The position numbers and the translations under genes are program-made. From Sideroxydans lithotrophicus ES-1 (GTDB taxonomy: Bacteria > Pseudomonadota > Gammaproteobacteria > Burkholderiales > Gallionellaceae), in assembly GCF_000025705.1 (NCBI RefSeq), contig NC_013959.1:2798001-2862000 (forward strand): a DNA stretch of 64,000 nucleotides. The letters are read 5' to 3'. Shown one piece after another: positions 1 to 9,797 of this stretch. The notes below the pieces were generated by a model. That model saw only the letters and a program-made list of their open reading frames with translations. It was not told the DNA's origin and did not search any database. Within the stretch, counting starts at the first letter, position 1, and the number at the start of each line of letters is the position of its first letter.

Positions 1-761
1 AAGCGCTGCGCCAGTTGCCGGTCCAGCGCCTGCGCCGCGGCAGCGGTCTCGGCACAGTTGTCGAAATATCTCCCCGTCACACCGGCCACCTCGGGCGAGG
101 TGGCGAGATACACCGATGTGCGCGCGCCCGATGCCACCGAATCGCCTTGCATGCTGAATGCCGCATGCAGCAGTTTCGTACCGATCACGCCCGGATGCAG
201 GCTGTTCGAAGTCAGCCAGGGTTCGCGCCGCGCCAGCTCGTTGGCAAACAATGCGTTGGCCAGCTTGGAATTCGAATAGGCATGATAGCCGTTGAAACCC
301 CGCTCGCTGTTAATGTTGTCGAACTCGATGCGCCCGCTGCCATGCACCATCGAACTGACGGTGACCACACGCGGCGCGGCCGACCTTTTCAACAGCGGCA
401 GCAGCAGATCGGTGAGCAGGAAGTGCGCGAGATGGTTCACTGCCAGCGTCATCTCGAAGCCGTCGTGCGAAAGCTTGCGCTCGGTCATGTAGACGCCGGC
501 GTTGTTGATCAGCACATCCAGTTGCGGCAAACGTGCAGAAAGTTCATGCGCCATGCGCGCCACTGCGGCAAGGTCGGCCAGGTTCGCATAGGCCGTATGC
601 AAGCGCGCATCGGGCACCGTGGCGCGGATCGCGGCACTCGCACGCGCCGCCTTTTCTTCATTGCGCCCATGCAGCACCAGCTCGTGTCCCTGCCTGGCCA
701 GTTGCCTGGCAGTCTCCAGACCGATGCCGTCGGTCGCTCCGGTGATGAGTATCGTCTTCAT
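1..761 (-). CDS. SDR-family NAD(P)-dependent oxidoreductase (3' end outside the window)
   Basis: A short-chain dehydrogenase/reductase of the retinol-dehydrogenase-like type; substrate unknown. The N-terminus reads MKTILITGATDGIGLETA, which carries the TGxxxGIG nucleotide-binding loop at residues 7-14. An NNAG motif follows near residue 86, and the catalytic YxxxK (YSNSK) near residue 161. The start ATG at 759-761 lies two bases after the acylphosphatase stop codon, so the two are probably co-transcribed and translationally coupled. About 253 residues are visible and the reading frame runs off the left edge, so the C-terminus is missing. Family assignment is firm; the reaction is not known. 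Confidence 0.9.
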   Translation of the reverse strand, partial: MKTILITGATDGIGLETARQLARQGHELVLHGRNEEKAARASAAIRATVPDARLHTAYANLADLAAVARMAHELSARLPQLDVLINNAGVYMTERKLSHDGFEMTLAVNHLAHFLLTDLLLPLLKRSAAPRVVTVSSMVHGSGRIEFDNINSERGFNGYHAYSNSKLANALFANELARREPWLTSNSLHPGVIGTKLLHAAFSMQGDSVASGARTSVYLATSPEVAGVTGRYFDNCAETAAAAQALDRQLAQR

Positions 762-763
762 GG

Positions 764-1054
764 TCAATTGGTCACTTCGAAGCTGGAGTAACCGCCCGCG
801 GCAGGTTCGATGTCGACGCGCTCCACCTGCGCCCGCACCGGCCCGCGCTGCGCCCAGCGCACCAGTGCATCCACCGCGCCGGGCTCGCCCTGCACCATCG
901 CCTCCACCGTCCCGTCGCTGCGGTTGCGCACCCAGCCTGACACAGACAGACTCTGCGCCTCGCGGCGCATCGAGTCGCGGTAGAACACGCCCTGTACGCG
1001 GCCATGGATCACCAGATGCAAAGTCTTCAGGGTGGAAGCAGGTTGGATGGACAT
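764..1054 (-). CDS. acyP: Acylphosphatase
   Basis: A small (96 aa) enzyme that hydrolyses carboxyl-phosphate bonds of acylphosphates. The signature GRVQGVFYRDSMRR holds the phosphate-binding loop and the catalytic Arg. GWVRNRSDGTVE holds the catalytic Asn. Length matches the family (about 90-100 aa). The frame is open further upstream, but this start is chosen because a clear AGGAG lies about 8 bases before the ATG and the family motif begins about 15 residues in. It precedes the SDR gene by two bases, forming a two-gene unit. Confidence 0.95.
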   Translation of the reverse strand: MSIQPASTLKTLHLVIHGRVQGVFYRDSMRREAQSLSVSGWVRNRSDGTVEAMVQGEPGAVDALVRWAQRGPVRAQVERVDIEPAAGGYSSFEVTN

Positions 1055-1358
1055 GCAGTTGCTCCTGCAATAGATCGCGCGAACCGGGAAATGCCGCCGA
1101 CTTGGGTCAATCCTAGCAGCCGGAAAAAAGAATGCAAACTTCGCATACCGGATCGCGTTGCGAATTGCCCATACAGCCAACCTCGATAAAGAACTTAATA
1201 AAGCGATGCGACTCCAACTTTCGCGATCCAGCTGCCGGACCGATGCGTTCAACGATCCGCGTTCATGGCAGCCGGACGACATCCCGAATCATGTGTTGAA
1301 TATCCCGATTCACTGGCGCATGCTCTGGATTCAAAGATGGCTTCACAAGGAGCACATC

Positions 1359-2750
1359 ATGAACAAAGTCAAAACCCTGCTATCGGGCCTGATCCTGGCG
1401 ACCTGGGCGGGATGCGCGATGGCATCTGGGCCGGTAGTGGTCGTGCTCGATGTCGACGGGGCGATCAGTCCGGGAACGGCGGACTATGTGGTGCGCGGAA
1501 TGAGATCGGCAGCAGACCAGTCGGCGCAACTGATCGTGCTGAAGATGGATACACCCGGCGGCCTGGACACCTCCATGCGCCAGATCATCAAGCAGATCAT
1601 CGCCTCTCCGATTCCGGTTGCCGCTTTCGTCGCACCCAACGGGGCACGGGCTGCCAGCGCCGGAACCTATATCCTCTATGCCAGCCACATCGCCGCCATG
1701 GCGCCGGCCACCAATCTGGGCGCGGCCACGCCGGTCATGATCGGACTGGGTGGTGTGGGGACAGGCGACCAGCCGCAGAAGGAAGACAAGGACAACACGC
1801 AGGAAAAAGATGCCGGAGCAAATCCGGCGCCCGCCAAGACAGCCGCGCCGCTCACCGCGCTGGAACACAAACAGGTCAACGACGCCTCCGCATACATCCG
1901 CAGCCTGGCGCAGATGCGCGGTCGCAACGTGCAGTGGGCCGAGCAGGCGGTGCGGCAAGCGGTGAGCCTGACCGCCGCCGAAGCCCTGAAGCTCAAGGTC
2001 ATCGATGTGATCGCTGCCGACGTGCCCGACCTGTTGCGGCAACTGGACGGCCGCAAAGTGAACGTGCTGGGTGCAGAGCGCACGCTTGACGTCGCAGGCG
2101 CGCGCATCGTCGCACTGGAACCGGATTGGCGCAGTCGTCTCCTCTCTGTCATCGCCGATCCGAGCATCGCCTACCTGCTGATGCTCGCCGGCGTGTTCGG
2201 CATCTTCTTCGAATTCTCCAATCCGGGTTTCGTGCTGCCGGGCGTGACCGGGGCGATCTCGCTGTTGCTCGCGCTGTTCGCATTCCAGATGCTGCCCATC
2301 AACTATGCCGGGCTGGCGCTCATCCTGCTCGGCCTGGCCTTCATGACCGCCGAGGCGTTCGTGCCGAGCTTCGGCGTGCTCGGCATCGGCGGGATCCTTG
2401 CCTTCGTGATGGGATCCGTGATGCTGATCGATACCGATGTTTCAGGTTACGGTGTGCCATGGTCGGTCATCGTGCCGGTCGCCGTCGTCAGTGCGCTGTT
2501 CATCTTCCTGGTCGTCGGCGTGGCGCTGAAGGCGCGCAACCGTCCGGTGGTGAGCGGACGGGAAGAGTTGATCGGCGGCAGCGGCGAAGTGCTGGAGGAT
2601 TTCGACGGCAAGGATGGCTGGGCAAGATTGCACGGGGAGAGCTGGCACATCAGAAGCAAACAGCCTCTGCGCCGGGGACAACAGATCAGGGTCGTGCGTA
2701 TCGACGGTCTGATCCTCGACGTGGAGCCGGAGCAAGCACCGAAGGAATGA
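1359..2750 (+). CDS. nfeD: NfeD-family membrane-bound serine protease (ClpP-class)
   Basis: A 463-aa protein. It has an N-terminal signal segment (about residues 1-22), then a ClpP/crotonase-fold protease domain with the ASAG serine region, a low-complexity Asp/Lys/Glu/Gln-rich loop near residues 140-165, four or so membrane helices (about residues 265-390) and a C-terminal OB-fold NfeD domain. Known family members cleave the hydrophobic C-terminus of partner stomatins. That partner follows directly downstream, a classic gene pair. Start chosen for the AAGGAG six bases upstream of the ATG; the longer upstream frame lacks a signal-peptide-like start. Likely role is membrane quality control (family inference). 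Confidence 0.92.
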   Translation: MNKVKTLLSGLILATWAGCAMASGPVVVVLDVDGAISPGTADYVVRGMRSAADQSAQLIVLKMDTPGGLDTSMRQIIKQIIASPIPVAAFVAPNGARAASAGTYILYASHIAAMAPATNLGAATPVMIGLGGVGTGDQPQKEDKDNTQEKDAGANPAPAKTAAPLTALEHKQVNDASAYIRSLAQMRGRNVQWAEQAVRQAVSLTAAEALKLKVIDVIAADVPDLLRQLDGRKVNVLGAERTLDVAGARIVALEPDWRSRLLSVIADPSIAYLLMLAGVFGIFFEFSNPGFVLPGVTGAISLLLALFAFQMLPINYAGLALILLGLAFMTAEAFVPSFGVLGIGGILAFVMGSVMLIDTDVSGYGVPWSVIVPVAVVSALFIFLVVGVALKARNRPVVSGREELIGGSGEVLEDFDGKDGWARLHGESWHIRSKQPLRRGQQIRVVRIDGLILDVEPEQAPKE

Positions 2751-2785
2751 TGCTGCAGGTCGAATACTTCGATAAGGAGACTGAC

Positions 2786-3538
2786 ATGGAATGGGATCTG
2801 AGTTTCGTCGTTATAGTGTTGTTGCTCGTCTTGCTGCTGTTCTCGAGCCTGCGCATCTTTCGCGAGTACGAGCGCGGCGTCGTGTTCACCCTGGGCCGTT
2901 TCTGGAAGGTCAAGGGTCCCGGGCTCATCGTCATCATCCCGGGCATCCAGCAAGTGGTCCGGGTGGATCTGCGCACCATCGTGCTCGAGGTGCCGACGCA
3001 GGATGTGATCTCGCGCGACAACGTATCCGTCAAGGTCAGCGCAGTGGTGTATCTGCGCGTCATCGATCCGCAGAAAGCGATCATCCAGGTGGAGAACTAC
3101 CTCAACGCCACCAGCCAGCTGGCACAGACCATGCTGCGCTCGGTGCTGGGCAAGCACCAGCTGGACGACATGCTGGCCGAGCGCGAGAAGCTGAACAAGG
3201 ACATCCAGGAAGCGCTGGATTCGCAGACCGATTCATGGGGCATCAAGGTGGCCAACGTCGAGATCAAGCAGGTCGACCTGACCGAATCCATGATACGCGC
3301 GATCGCCAGACAGGCCGAGGCGGAGCGCGAACGGCGCGCGAAGGTCATACACGCCGAGGGCGAACTGCAGGCTTCGGAGAAACTGTTCCAGGCGGCCAAG
3401 ATACTTTCGCAGGAACCGCAGGCGATCCAGTTGCGTTACCTGGAGACACTGACGGTGATCGGCGCGGACAAGAACACGACCATCGTGTTCCCCTTGCCCA
3501 TGGATCTGGTGGCGCCTTTCCTGTCCAAGACCAAGTAG
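2786..3538 (+). CDS. Stomatin/slipin (SPFH-domain) membrane protein
   Basis: A 250-aa slipin. One N-terminal membrane segment (about residues 6-22) is followed by an SPFH/band-7 domain (FREYERGVVFTLGRF onward) and an Ala/Glu-rich helical region (RQAEAERERRAKVIHAEGE), and ends with the hydrophobic tail typical of NfeD substrates. It probably forms oligomers in membrane microdomains together with NfeD. An AAGGAGA lies five bases before the chosen ATG; an in-frame ATG pair at 2747-2752 overlapping the nfeD stop has no such site. Gap to nfeD is 35 bp, so the two form an operon. Confidence 0.93.
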   Translation: MEWDLSFVVIVLLLVLLLFSSLRIFREYERGVVFTLGRFWKVKGPGLIVIIPGIQQVVRVDLRTIVLEVPTQDVISRDNVSVKVSAVVYLRVIDPQKAIIQVENYLNATSQLAQTMLRSVLGKHQLDDMLAEREKLNKDIQEALDSQTDSWGIKVANVEIKQVDLTESMIRAIARQAEAERERRAKVIHAEGELQASEKLFQAAKILSQEPQAIQLRYLETLTVIGADKNTTIVFPLPMDLVAPFLSKTK

Positions 3539-3556
3539 CGCGCCACGGACTGGAGG

Positions 3557-4231
3557 CTACCTCCTGAACAGCCGCGCTTTGGGCAACCAGTATTTATCTT
3601 CCTGGTTCTCTTCCGCGGCGACGTAGATGCTGTTGCTGTCTTTCGGGCTGTACAGCACCACCAGTTGCAGATTTCCCCTGCCCCGGTAGCACTTGGAGAT
3701 GGCCTGCTCGAATGTCGAGACGCCTGCCTTCGCCCGGTGCTTGTCCAGCAGCAACTTGTCGTCACCCTGCGCCACCGGTTCACCGGTCTTGGTGGAGACC
3801 TCCGGGGCGATGTCGGCGAAGCGGGCCTGCTTGACCATCACGCTCAAGACAAAGTTCGCATACTCGGAGAACTCTTCACTCTTGCACATGTAGAACGGCT
3901 CCTGGATGGTGGCGCGGGTAACGGTCCTGGTTCCTGCTGCACATTCGGATGCCAGGCAACTCGTTTGTGAGACTGAACCTGCGGCTCCACTGCTATCCGC
4001 TCCCTGACCGGAGCCATTCGCTCGATCGTTATTCGAAAACCATTCGAACACCAGGATCAGCAGCGCGGCGAAAATGAATATCACCAACCCCGCGCTCATC
4101 AGGCCATCCTGCGGTTCTGCAGGCTCAGGTTCGACCTGATGTCCCCCGGGGTCCGCCTCGCCGCAATAGGGGCAGGGCTCGGTATCCGAGGTGATGATCT
4201 TCTTGCATTTCCTGCATACGAGTAACGACAT
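3557..4231 (-). CDS. Zinc-ribbon, single-pass membrane protein of unknown function
   Basis: I do not recognise this protein. The N-terminus has a zinc ribbon (CRKCKK then CPYCGEA, two CxxC knuckles about 15 residues apart). An acidic Pro/Glu-rich linker follows, then a membrane helix (about residues 48-66) and a Ser/Gly-rich region leading to a C-terminal domain of about 130 residues with four or more cysteines. That C-terminal part is probably extracytoplasmic (inference from topology). An in-frame ATG nine bases further upstream (4238-4240) is the alternative start; the chosen one has better spacing from a CAGG. It converges with the stomatin gene, ending 18 bp from it. Confidence 0.7.
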   Translation of the reverse strand: MSLLVCRKCKKIITSDTEPCPYCGEADPGGHQVEPEPAEPQDGLMSAGLVIFIFAALLILVFEWFSNNDRANGSGQGADSSGAAGSVSQTSCLASECAAGTRTVTRATIQEPFYMCKSEEFSEYANFVLSVMVKQARFADIAPEVSTKTGEPVAQGDDKLLLDKHRAKAGVSTFEQAISKCYRGRGNLQLVVLYSPKDSNSIYVAAEENQEDKYWLPKARLFRR

Positions 4232-4588
4232 CAAATTCATCCTGTGGCAACAGGGGCAAAATCTAACAGCAAAGTTTGTGCAAGGCTATAACTCAGGATC
4301 CTATTTATCCGGTTTTGATCCGGCGAGCGAGAACGTCTTCGCACCGCGTTTCCCCCAGCCGGCATGAACGCAGCCAATGCTGCATACATGAGGTATCCGT
4401 CAAGAAAGTGTAAAGGGTCCGTGAATAATTGAGTCAGTTTTCAAACATCCCGGCAACCCTGTCAACAATCCGCATGGATGCGCGTTGTTTGATTGCCGGC
4501 GTCAATAAGTTTGGCTAGTCGGGTATGAAAACAGACAGGAGGCACAGTCTCCACATCACTTGCATTAATCTTGATTCGAGGAGGAATT
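4232..4588. other. Intergenic region without a recognised gene
   Basis: About 350 bases between divergently transcribed genes. It should contain the promoters of the zinc-ribbon protein and of the cytochrome c gene. I see no convincing -35/-10 pair and no conserved short ORF. The only clear signal is the strong ribosome-binding site GAGGAGG at about 4578-4584 for the cytochrome. Confidence 0.5.
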
Positions 4589-4951
4589 ATGAAATCCGTC
4601 ATCCTTAGCATGGCCGCAACTGCAGGACTCTTGATCGCCGGTAGCACCTTCGCTATCGACATGCCGCCTCTGGCGAAAAAATACAATTGCGTCGCCTGCC
4701 ACGCGATCGACCACAAGATAGTTGGTCCCGCCTGGAAAGACGTTGCCGCAAGATACACCGGCAAAGGCGTCACCAAATATACCTACAAGGGCAAGGAATA
4801 TCCGCTCATCGAAGGTTTGGTGATGAAAGTATCCAAGGGCGGTTCCGGCAACTGGGGCTCCATGCCCATGCCGGCCAACGACCCGAGCGGCGCCCACAAG
4901 GCCGATATCACCGAACTGGTCAAATTCGAACAGAGCCTGGCCAATAAATAA
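4589..4951 (+). CDS. Periplasmic class I cytochrome c (c551/c552-like)
   Basis: A 120-aa monohaem cytochrome c. It has a signal peptide (about residues 1-22, ending STFA), the haem-attachment motif CVACH soon after, and a distal Met ligand in the WGSMPMPAN stretch. This is an electron carrier of the cytochrome c8/c551 type, which shuttles electrons between periplasmic donors and terminal oxidases or reductases. The start is chosen for the GAGGAGG five bases upstream and the signal peptide; an ATG six codons earlier lacks a site. A strong terminator follows directly, so the gene is probably monocistronic. Confidence 0.94.
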   Translation: MKSVILSMAATAGLLIAGSTFAIDMPPLAKKYNCVACHAIDHKIVGPAWKDVAARYTGKGVTKYTYKGKEYPLIEGLVMKVSKGGSGNWGSMPMPANDPSGAHKADITELVKFEQSLANK

Positions 4952-4971
4952 TCTCCAGCTCGATGTGCTTC

Positions 4972-5000
4972 AAAAAAGCCGGCGTCCAGCCGGCTTTTTT
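4972..5000 (+). terminator. Rho-independent terminator after the cytochrome c gene
   Basis: A 12-bp perfect stem AAAAAAGCCGGC / GCCGGCTTTTTT with a five-base loop, followed by T residues. It lies 21 bases after the cytochrome stop codon. The A/T-flanked stem could also work on the other strand. Confidence 0.9.
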
Positions 5001-5158
5001 GTCATCGCTCGCCGCAACGCAGTGCGACATTGGCTGAAGAACCGCGTCAATGCTCGATCTGCAGGCATTCGATGACAGCATTCGTCTCCCGGCCGTCCAG
5101 TCCGGTAAAATGCGCCCCGACAGCACCCTCACACACGCAATAGTTCAGCGAACAGACA

Positions 5159-7117
5159 ATGGCCACTTATAACGAAGCTAGCTTTAAAGTCCTGCGCGGC
5201 CTTGAGCCGGTGCGCCAGCGCCCGGGCATGTACACCAACCTCGAATCGCCCAACCACATCATCGCCGAGGTGGTGGATAACGCCTGCGACGAAGCGCTGG
5301 CCGGTCACGCGAAGAACATCTTTGTCACCGCGCATGCCGACGGCTCGGTCTCGGTAAAGGACGACGGCCGCGGCATCCCGGTCGGCATCCACAAGGAAGA
5401 AGGCCGCTCGGTGGTCGAAGTGGCGTTCACCGTGCTGCACTCCGGCGGCAAGTTCGACAAGGAATCGGACGGCGCCTACAAGTTCGCCGGCGGTCTGCAT
5501 GGCGTCGGCGTGGCGGTGACCAATGCGCTGTCGAAGCAGGTCGAAGTCACCGTGTTCCGCGAAGGCGGCCAGCATGAGCTGCGCTTCGTCGACGGCGTGG
5601 CCGAAAAGCCGCTGGCGAAAGTGGGCACTTGCCCGAAGAACCAGACCGGCACCATGGTGCGCGCCTGGCCCAACCCCAAGTATTTCGATGCGCCGAACGT
5701 CAACCTCGCCCAGCTCGAACTGTCGCTGCGCTCCAAGGCGGTGCTGCTGCCCGGCGTCACCATCACGCTGAATCTGGAAAAGACCGGCGAGACTAAATCG
5801 TGGACCTACCCCGACGGCCTGCGCGGCTACCTAGCCGAAGCACTGTCCGAATTCGAATTGGCCACGCCTATCCTGCTGCAGGAGAAGTTCACCCGCAAGG
5901 GCGACACCACCGGCTTTGCCGAAGGTGAAGGCGCCAGCTGGGCGCTAACCTGGAGCGCCGAAGGCAACGTAGTGCGCGAATCCTACGTCAACCTGATCCC
6001 CACCCCCGCCGGCGGCACGCATGAAGCCGGCCTGCGCGACGGCGTGTTCAACGCGGTGAAAGCGTTCGCCGAGATCCACAGCCTGTTGCCCAAGGGCGTG
6101 AAGCTGGTGCCGGAAGACGTGTTCTCGCGCGCCAGCTTCGTGCTCTCGGCCAAAGTGCTCGATCCGCAGTTCCAAGGCCAGACCAAGGAGAAGCTGGTGT
6201 CGCGCGACGCGCTGCGCCTGGTCTCCTCGATGATCAAGGACCCGCTCGAACTGTGGCTGAACGAACACCTCGAGCCGGCGAAGAAGATCGTCGAACTCGC
6301 CATCCAGCAGGCGCAGGCGCGCATGCGCTCGGCGCAGAAGGTGGAGAAGAAGAAAGGCTCCAGCGTCGCCGTGCTGCCCGGCAAGCTCACCGATTGCAGC
6401 TCCAGCGACCCATCGCGCACCGAGCTGTTTCTGGTTGAGGGCGACTCCGCCGGCGGCTCCGCCAAGCAGGGACGCAACAAGGAATTCCAGGCCGTGCTGC
6501 CGCTGCGCGGCAAGGTGCTGAACACTTTCGAGGTGGAGAAAGACCGCCTGTTCGCCAACAACGAGATTCACGATATCGCCGTCGCCATCGGCGTCGACCC
6601 GCATGCGCCGACCGACAGCGTCGACCTCTCCGGCCTGCGCTACAACGCCATCCTGATCATGGCCGATGCCGACGTGGACGGTTCGCACATCTCCACGCTG
6701 CTGCTGACCTTGTTCTATCGCCATTTCTACCGCGTGGTGGAAGCCGGCAAGATCTACATCGCACAGCCGCCGCTGTTCCGCATCGACGTGCCCGCGCATG
6801 GCAAGAAACAGGCGAGCAAGATCTACGCGCTGAACGAAGGCGAGATGACCGGCATCCTCGACCGCCTGCGCAAGGAAAAAATCCGCGAAGGCAGCTGGTC
6901 GATTTCGCGCTTCAAAGGCCTGGGTGAGATGAGCCCCGAGCAACTGTGGGACACCACGCTGAATCCGGATACCAGACGTGCGCTGTGCGTGAAGGCAGAC
7001 AGTGCTTCGTTCAAGGCGACGATGTCGATCTTCAATATGCTGATGGGCAAGCAGGAAGCGTCAACCCGCCGGGCGTGGCTGGAGTATCACGGGAATGAGG
7101 TTGAGGCGGATATATAG
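5159..7117 (+). CDS. parE: DNA topoisomerase IV subunit B
   Basis: ATPase subunit of topoisomerase IV, which decatenates daughter chromosomes. It is 652 aa, the ParE rather than GyrB length. It has an N-terminal GHKL ATPase (EVVDNACDEALAG, DDGRGIPVG, GGLHGVGVAV), a transducer region and a TOPRIM domain (LVEGDSAGGSAKQGR and MADADVDGSHI). The pairing with parC directly downstream confirms it is topoisomerase IV, not gyrase. The ribosome-binding site before the ATG is weak. A palindromic repeat separates it from parC. Confidence 0.97.
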   Translation: MATYNEASFKVLRGLEPVRQRPGMYTNLESPNHIIAEVVDNACDEALAGHAKNIFVTAHADGSVSVKDDGRGIPVGIHKEEGRSVVEVAFTVLHSGGKFDKESDGAYKFAGGLHGVGVAVTNALSKQVEVTVFREGGQHELRFVDGVAEKPLAKVGTCPKNQTGTMVRAWPNPKYFDAPNVNLAQLELSLRSKAVLLPGVTITLNLEKTGETKSWTYPDGLRGYLAEALSEFELATPILLQEKFTRKGDTTGFAEGEGASWALTWSAEGNVVRESYVNLIPTPAGGTHEAGLRDGVFNAVKAFAEIHSLLPKGVKLVPEDVFSRASFVLSAKVLDPQFQGQTKEKLVSRDALRLVSSMIKDPLELWLNEHLEPAKKIVELAIQQAQARMRSAQKVEKKKGSSVAVLPGKLTDCSSSDPSRTELFLVEGDSAGGSAKQGRNKEFQAVLPLRGKVLNTFEVEKDRLFANNEIHDIAVAIGVDPHAPTDSVDLSGLRYNAILIMADADVDGSHISTLLLTLFYRHFYRVVEAGKIYIAQPPLFRIDVPAHGKKQASKIYALNEGEMTGILDRLRKEKIREGSWSISRFKGLGEMSPEQLWDTTLNPDTRRALCVKADSASFKATMSIFNMLMGKQEASTRRAWLEYHGNEVEADI

Positions 7118-7204
7118 CCCCTCGCCCTCCGGGAGAGGGGTTGGGGTGAGGGCTTCACCTCAAGGAGTCCTCCCTCACCCTAGCCCTCTCCCAAAGGGAG
7201 AGGG
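7118..7204. repeat. BIME-like pair of inverted REP-type palindromes between parE and parC
   Basis: Two head-to-head copies of a G/C-rich unit. The first reads CCCTCGCCCTCCGGGAGAGG then GGTTGGGGTGAGGG. The second is its inverse, ending in CCCTCTCCC AAA GGGAGAGGG. The same unit occurs at about 21190-21370, 44621-44718 and 53261-53358, so it is a dispersed genomic repeat. It could fold as two hairpins in the parE-parC transcript. Confidence 0.88.
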
Positions 7205-7251
7205 AACTGATTCGGTGCTTTGTAACCAAATTTTTACGGCAAGAACAAAGA

Positions 7252-9624
7252 ATGACAACCAACGAAATCGACCCACAAGACAACCAACAACCCGAAGCCG
7301 CTGCACCAGCGCCGGTTGAGCCCACCCCCGGCAAGCGCGAATTCGCCCCCCTCGCCCCCCTGCCCGACGCCGACGAAGTGAAGATCGCCGAATACGCCGA
7401 GCGCGCCTATCTCGAATACGCCGTCTCCGTGGTCAAGGGCCGCGCGCTGCCTGAAGTCTGCGATGGACAGAAGCCGGTGCAGCGCCGCATCCTCTACGCC
7501 ATGCGCCAGATGGGTCTCACGCATGGCAACAAGCATGTGAAGTCGGCGCGCGTGGTCGGTGATGTACTGGGTAAATACCATCCGCATGGCGACTCTTCCG
7601 CGTATGAGGCGATGGTGCGGCTGGCGCAGGATTTTGCGATGCGTTATCCGCTGGTGGATGGCCAGGGCAATTTTGGTTCGCGCGATGGCGACAACGCGGC
7701 GGCGATGCGCTACACCGAGGCGCGGTTGACGCCGATCGCCGACTTGCTGCTGTCCGAGCTGGACATGGGCACGGTGGATTTCATTCCCAACTACGACGGC
7801 GCCTTCCAGGAACCGGCGATGTTGCCCGCGCGCCTGCCGATGGTGCTGCTGAACGGTGCCTCCGGTATCGCGGTGGGCATGGCGACCGAGATCCCTTCGC
7901 ACAACCTGAAGGAAGTCGCCAAGGCTGCCGTGGCGCTGGCGAAGAACCCCAACGTGAAAGACGACAAGCTGCTGTCCTACATCAGCGGGCCGGACTTCCC
8001 CGGTGGCGGCCAGATCATCTCTTCCGCCGCGGACATCCGCGATGCCTACGCCAGCGGACGCGGCTCGCTGAAGATGCGCGCACGCTGGAGCATCGAACAA
8101 CTGGCGCGCGGTCAGTGGCAGGTGGTGGTGAGCGAATTCCCGCACGGCGTTTCGGCGCAGAAGGTGCTGGAAGAGATCGACGAGCTGACCAACCCCAAGG
8201 TGAAGGCCAACAAGAAATCGCTCACGCCGGAGCAGACGCAGAACAAGCAGCTCATCCTCTCGGTGCTGGATGCAGTGGCCGACGAATCGGACAAATCGCA
8301 GAAGACCCGTCTGGTGTTCCAGCCCAAATCGTCGAAGCAGAGCCCTGACGACATGATGGCGGTGCTGCTCACCCACACCAGTTTGCAAAACTCGGTGTCG
8401 GTCAACCTCACCATGATCGGCCTCGACGGCCGCCCGCAGCAGAAAGCGCTGACGCAGGTATTGCGCGAGTGGGTCGAGTTCCGTTTGCGCACCGTTACGC
8501 GCCGCTGCGACTATCGACTGGGACAAGTCAACGACCGCCTGCACATCCTCGCCGGGCGCATGATCGTTTACCTGAACATCGACGAAGTCATCAAAGTCAT
8601 CCGCAATTCGGACGCGCCCAAAGAAGACTTGATGAAGAAGTTCGACCTGAGCGAACGCCAGGCCGAAGACATTCTGGAAATCCGTCTGCGCCAATTGGCA
8701 CGACTGGAAGGCATCAAGATCGAGCGCGAGATCAAGGAACTGAAGGCCGAAGCCAAGGAGCTCAAACGAGTATTGGGCAGCGAAGAAGCCTTGCGCGAAT
8801 TGGTCGTCGGCGAGATCGAAGCCGACGCCAAGCAATACGGCGACGAGCGCCGCACGCTGATCGAGGAAGCGCAGATCACCAAGGTGACCGCGCAAGTGAG
8901 CGACGAACCGGTGACGGTGTTCATCTCGCAACGTTTCTGGGTACGCACGCGCCTGGGCCACGGCATCGACGCTTCCGCCATCGCCTTCAAGGACGGCGAC
9001 AGCATCGCCGCCACCTACGAATGCCGCACCACCGACCAGTGCATCGTCATCTGCAGCAATGGCCGCGTGTGCAGCATCCCCGTCTCAGCGCTGCCCACCG
9101 GCCGCGGCGACGGCGCACCGCTGGCCACGTTCATCGAACTCGCCCCCGGCGCCAAGATCGCGCACGCCTTCTGCGGCAAGACCGAAACCCCCGTGCTGAT
9201 TTCCACCAGTGCGGGTTACGGATTCCCCTGCTTCATCGGCGACATGGTCGGACGCAACAAGGCGGGCAAACAGTTCATCAGCGTGAAGGAAGAAACCATC
9301 CTGCCGCCGGTGCTGCTGGCCCCGACGCAACACTCGCTGGTCGCCGCACTGAGCAAGAACGCAAGACTGCTGGTGTTCGTGTTGTCCGAACTGAAGCTGC
9401 TGCAAGGCGGCGGCAAAGGCATGATGCTGATCGACCTGAAAGAAGGCGACGAACTGACGGCCTGCACGGTCATCAACACCCCCGAGCTCACCTTGGGCGG
9501 CACGGTGGGCAGCAAGGTGCAGCAACTGAAGATCGGCGGGAAGGAGTTGCAGACTTACTTTGGAGCGAGGGCGAAGGCGGGTAAGGTGGTGGAAACGAAA
9601 CAGAAGGCGTTGCGGTTTGAGTAA
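7252..9624 (+). CDS. parC: DNA topoisomerase IV subunit A
   Basis: Breakage-reunion subunit of topoisomerase IV, 790 aa. The N-terminal about 40 residues are a Pro/Ala/Glu-rich extension. The winged-helix/tower domain follows, with the catalytic Tyr in [10 protein letters not shown]. The quinolone-resistance region reads [12 protein letters not shown], keeping Ser and Glu at the usual resistance positions. The C-terminal beta-pinwheel domain runs to the end. It works with ParE just upstream. The gene ends about 170 bp before the low-GC operon that starts at 9798, marking a clear compositional border. Confidence 0.97.
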   Translation: MTTNEIDPQDNQQPEAAAPAPVEPTPGKREFAPLAPLPDADEVKIAEYAERAYLEYAVSVVKGRALPEVCDGQKPVQRRILYAMRQMGLTHGNKHVKSARVVGDVLGKYHPHGDSSAYEAMVRLAQDFAMRYPLVDGQGNFGSRDGDNAAAMRYTEARLTPIADLLLSELDMGTVDFIPNYDGAFQEPAMLPARLPMVLLNGASGIAVGMATEIPSHNLKEVAKAAVALAKNPNVKDDKLLSYISGPDFPGGGQIISSAADIRDAYASGRGSLKMRARWSIEQLARGQWQVVVSEFPHGVSAQKVLEEIDELTNPKVKANKKSLTPEQTQNKQLILSVLDAVADESDKSQKTRLVFQPKSSKQSPDDMMAVLLTHTSLQNSVSVNLTMIGLDGRPQQKALTQVLREWVEFRLRTVTRRCDYRLGQVNDRLHILAGRMIVYLNIDEVIKVIRNSDAPKEDLMKKFDLSERQAEDILEIRLRQLARLEGIKIEREIKELKAEAKELKRVLGSEEALRELVVGEIEADAKQYGDERRTLIEEAQITKVTAQVSDEPVTVFISQRFWVRTRLGHGIDASAIAFKDGDSIAATYECRTTDQCIVICSNGRVCSIPVSALPTGRGDGAPLATFIELAPGAKIAHAFCGKTETPVLISTSAGYGFPCFIGDMVGRNKAGKQFISVKEETILPPVLLAPTQHSLVAALSKNARLLVFVLSELKLLQGGGKGMMLIDLKEGDELTACTVINTPELTLGGTVGSKVQQLKIGGKELQTYFGARAKAGKVVETKQKALRFE

Positions 9625-9681
9625 TCCGTTATATAGATACAGGGCTCTGAATGACTCAATCAATCCCCCTAGAATGATATA

Positions 9682-9695
9682 AATATCAAGATATT
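9682..9695. promoter_or_regulatory. Short palindrome in the leader of the low-GC operon, possible operator
   Basis: AATATC-AA-GATATT, a perfect 6-bp inverted repeat in the AT-rich 170-bp leader upstream of the methylase-like gene. TTGATT- and TTGATA-like hexamers follow within 30 bases. It could bind a regulator of the operon, but in an AT-rich leader chance occurrence is also plausible. Confidence 0.3.
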
Positions 9696-9797
9696 CGGGT
9701 ATTATTTGATTGCTTTTTGATAACCTTGCCCAATTCCATCAGGATTAACCAGAGTGCGAAAAGTTAATGACAGATGTGCGTTACTTAACAATCAATA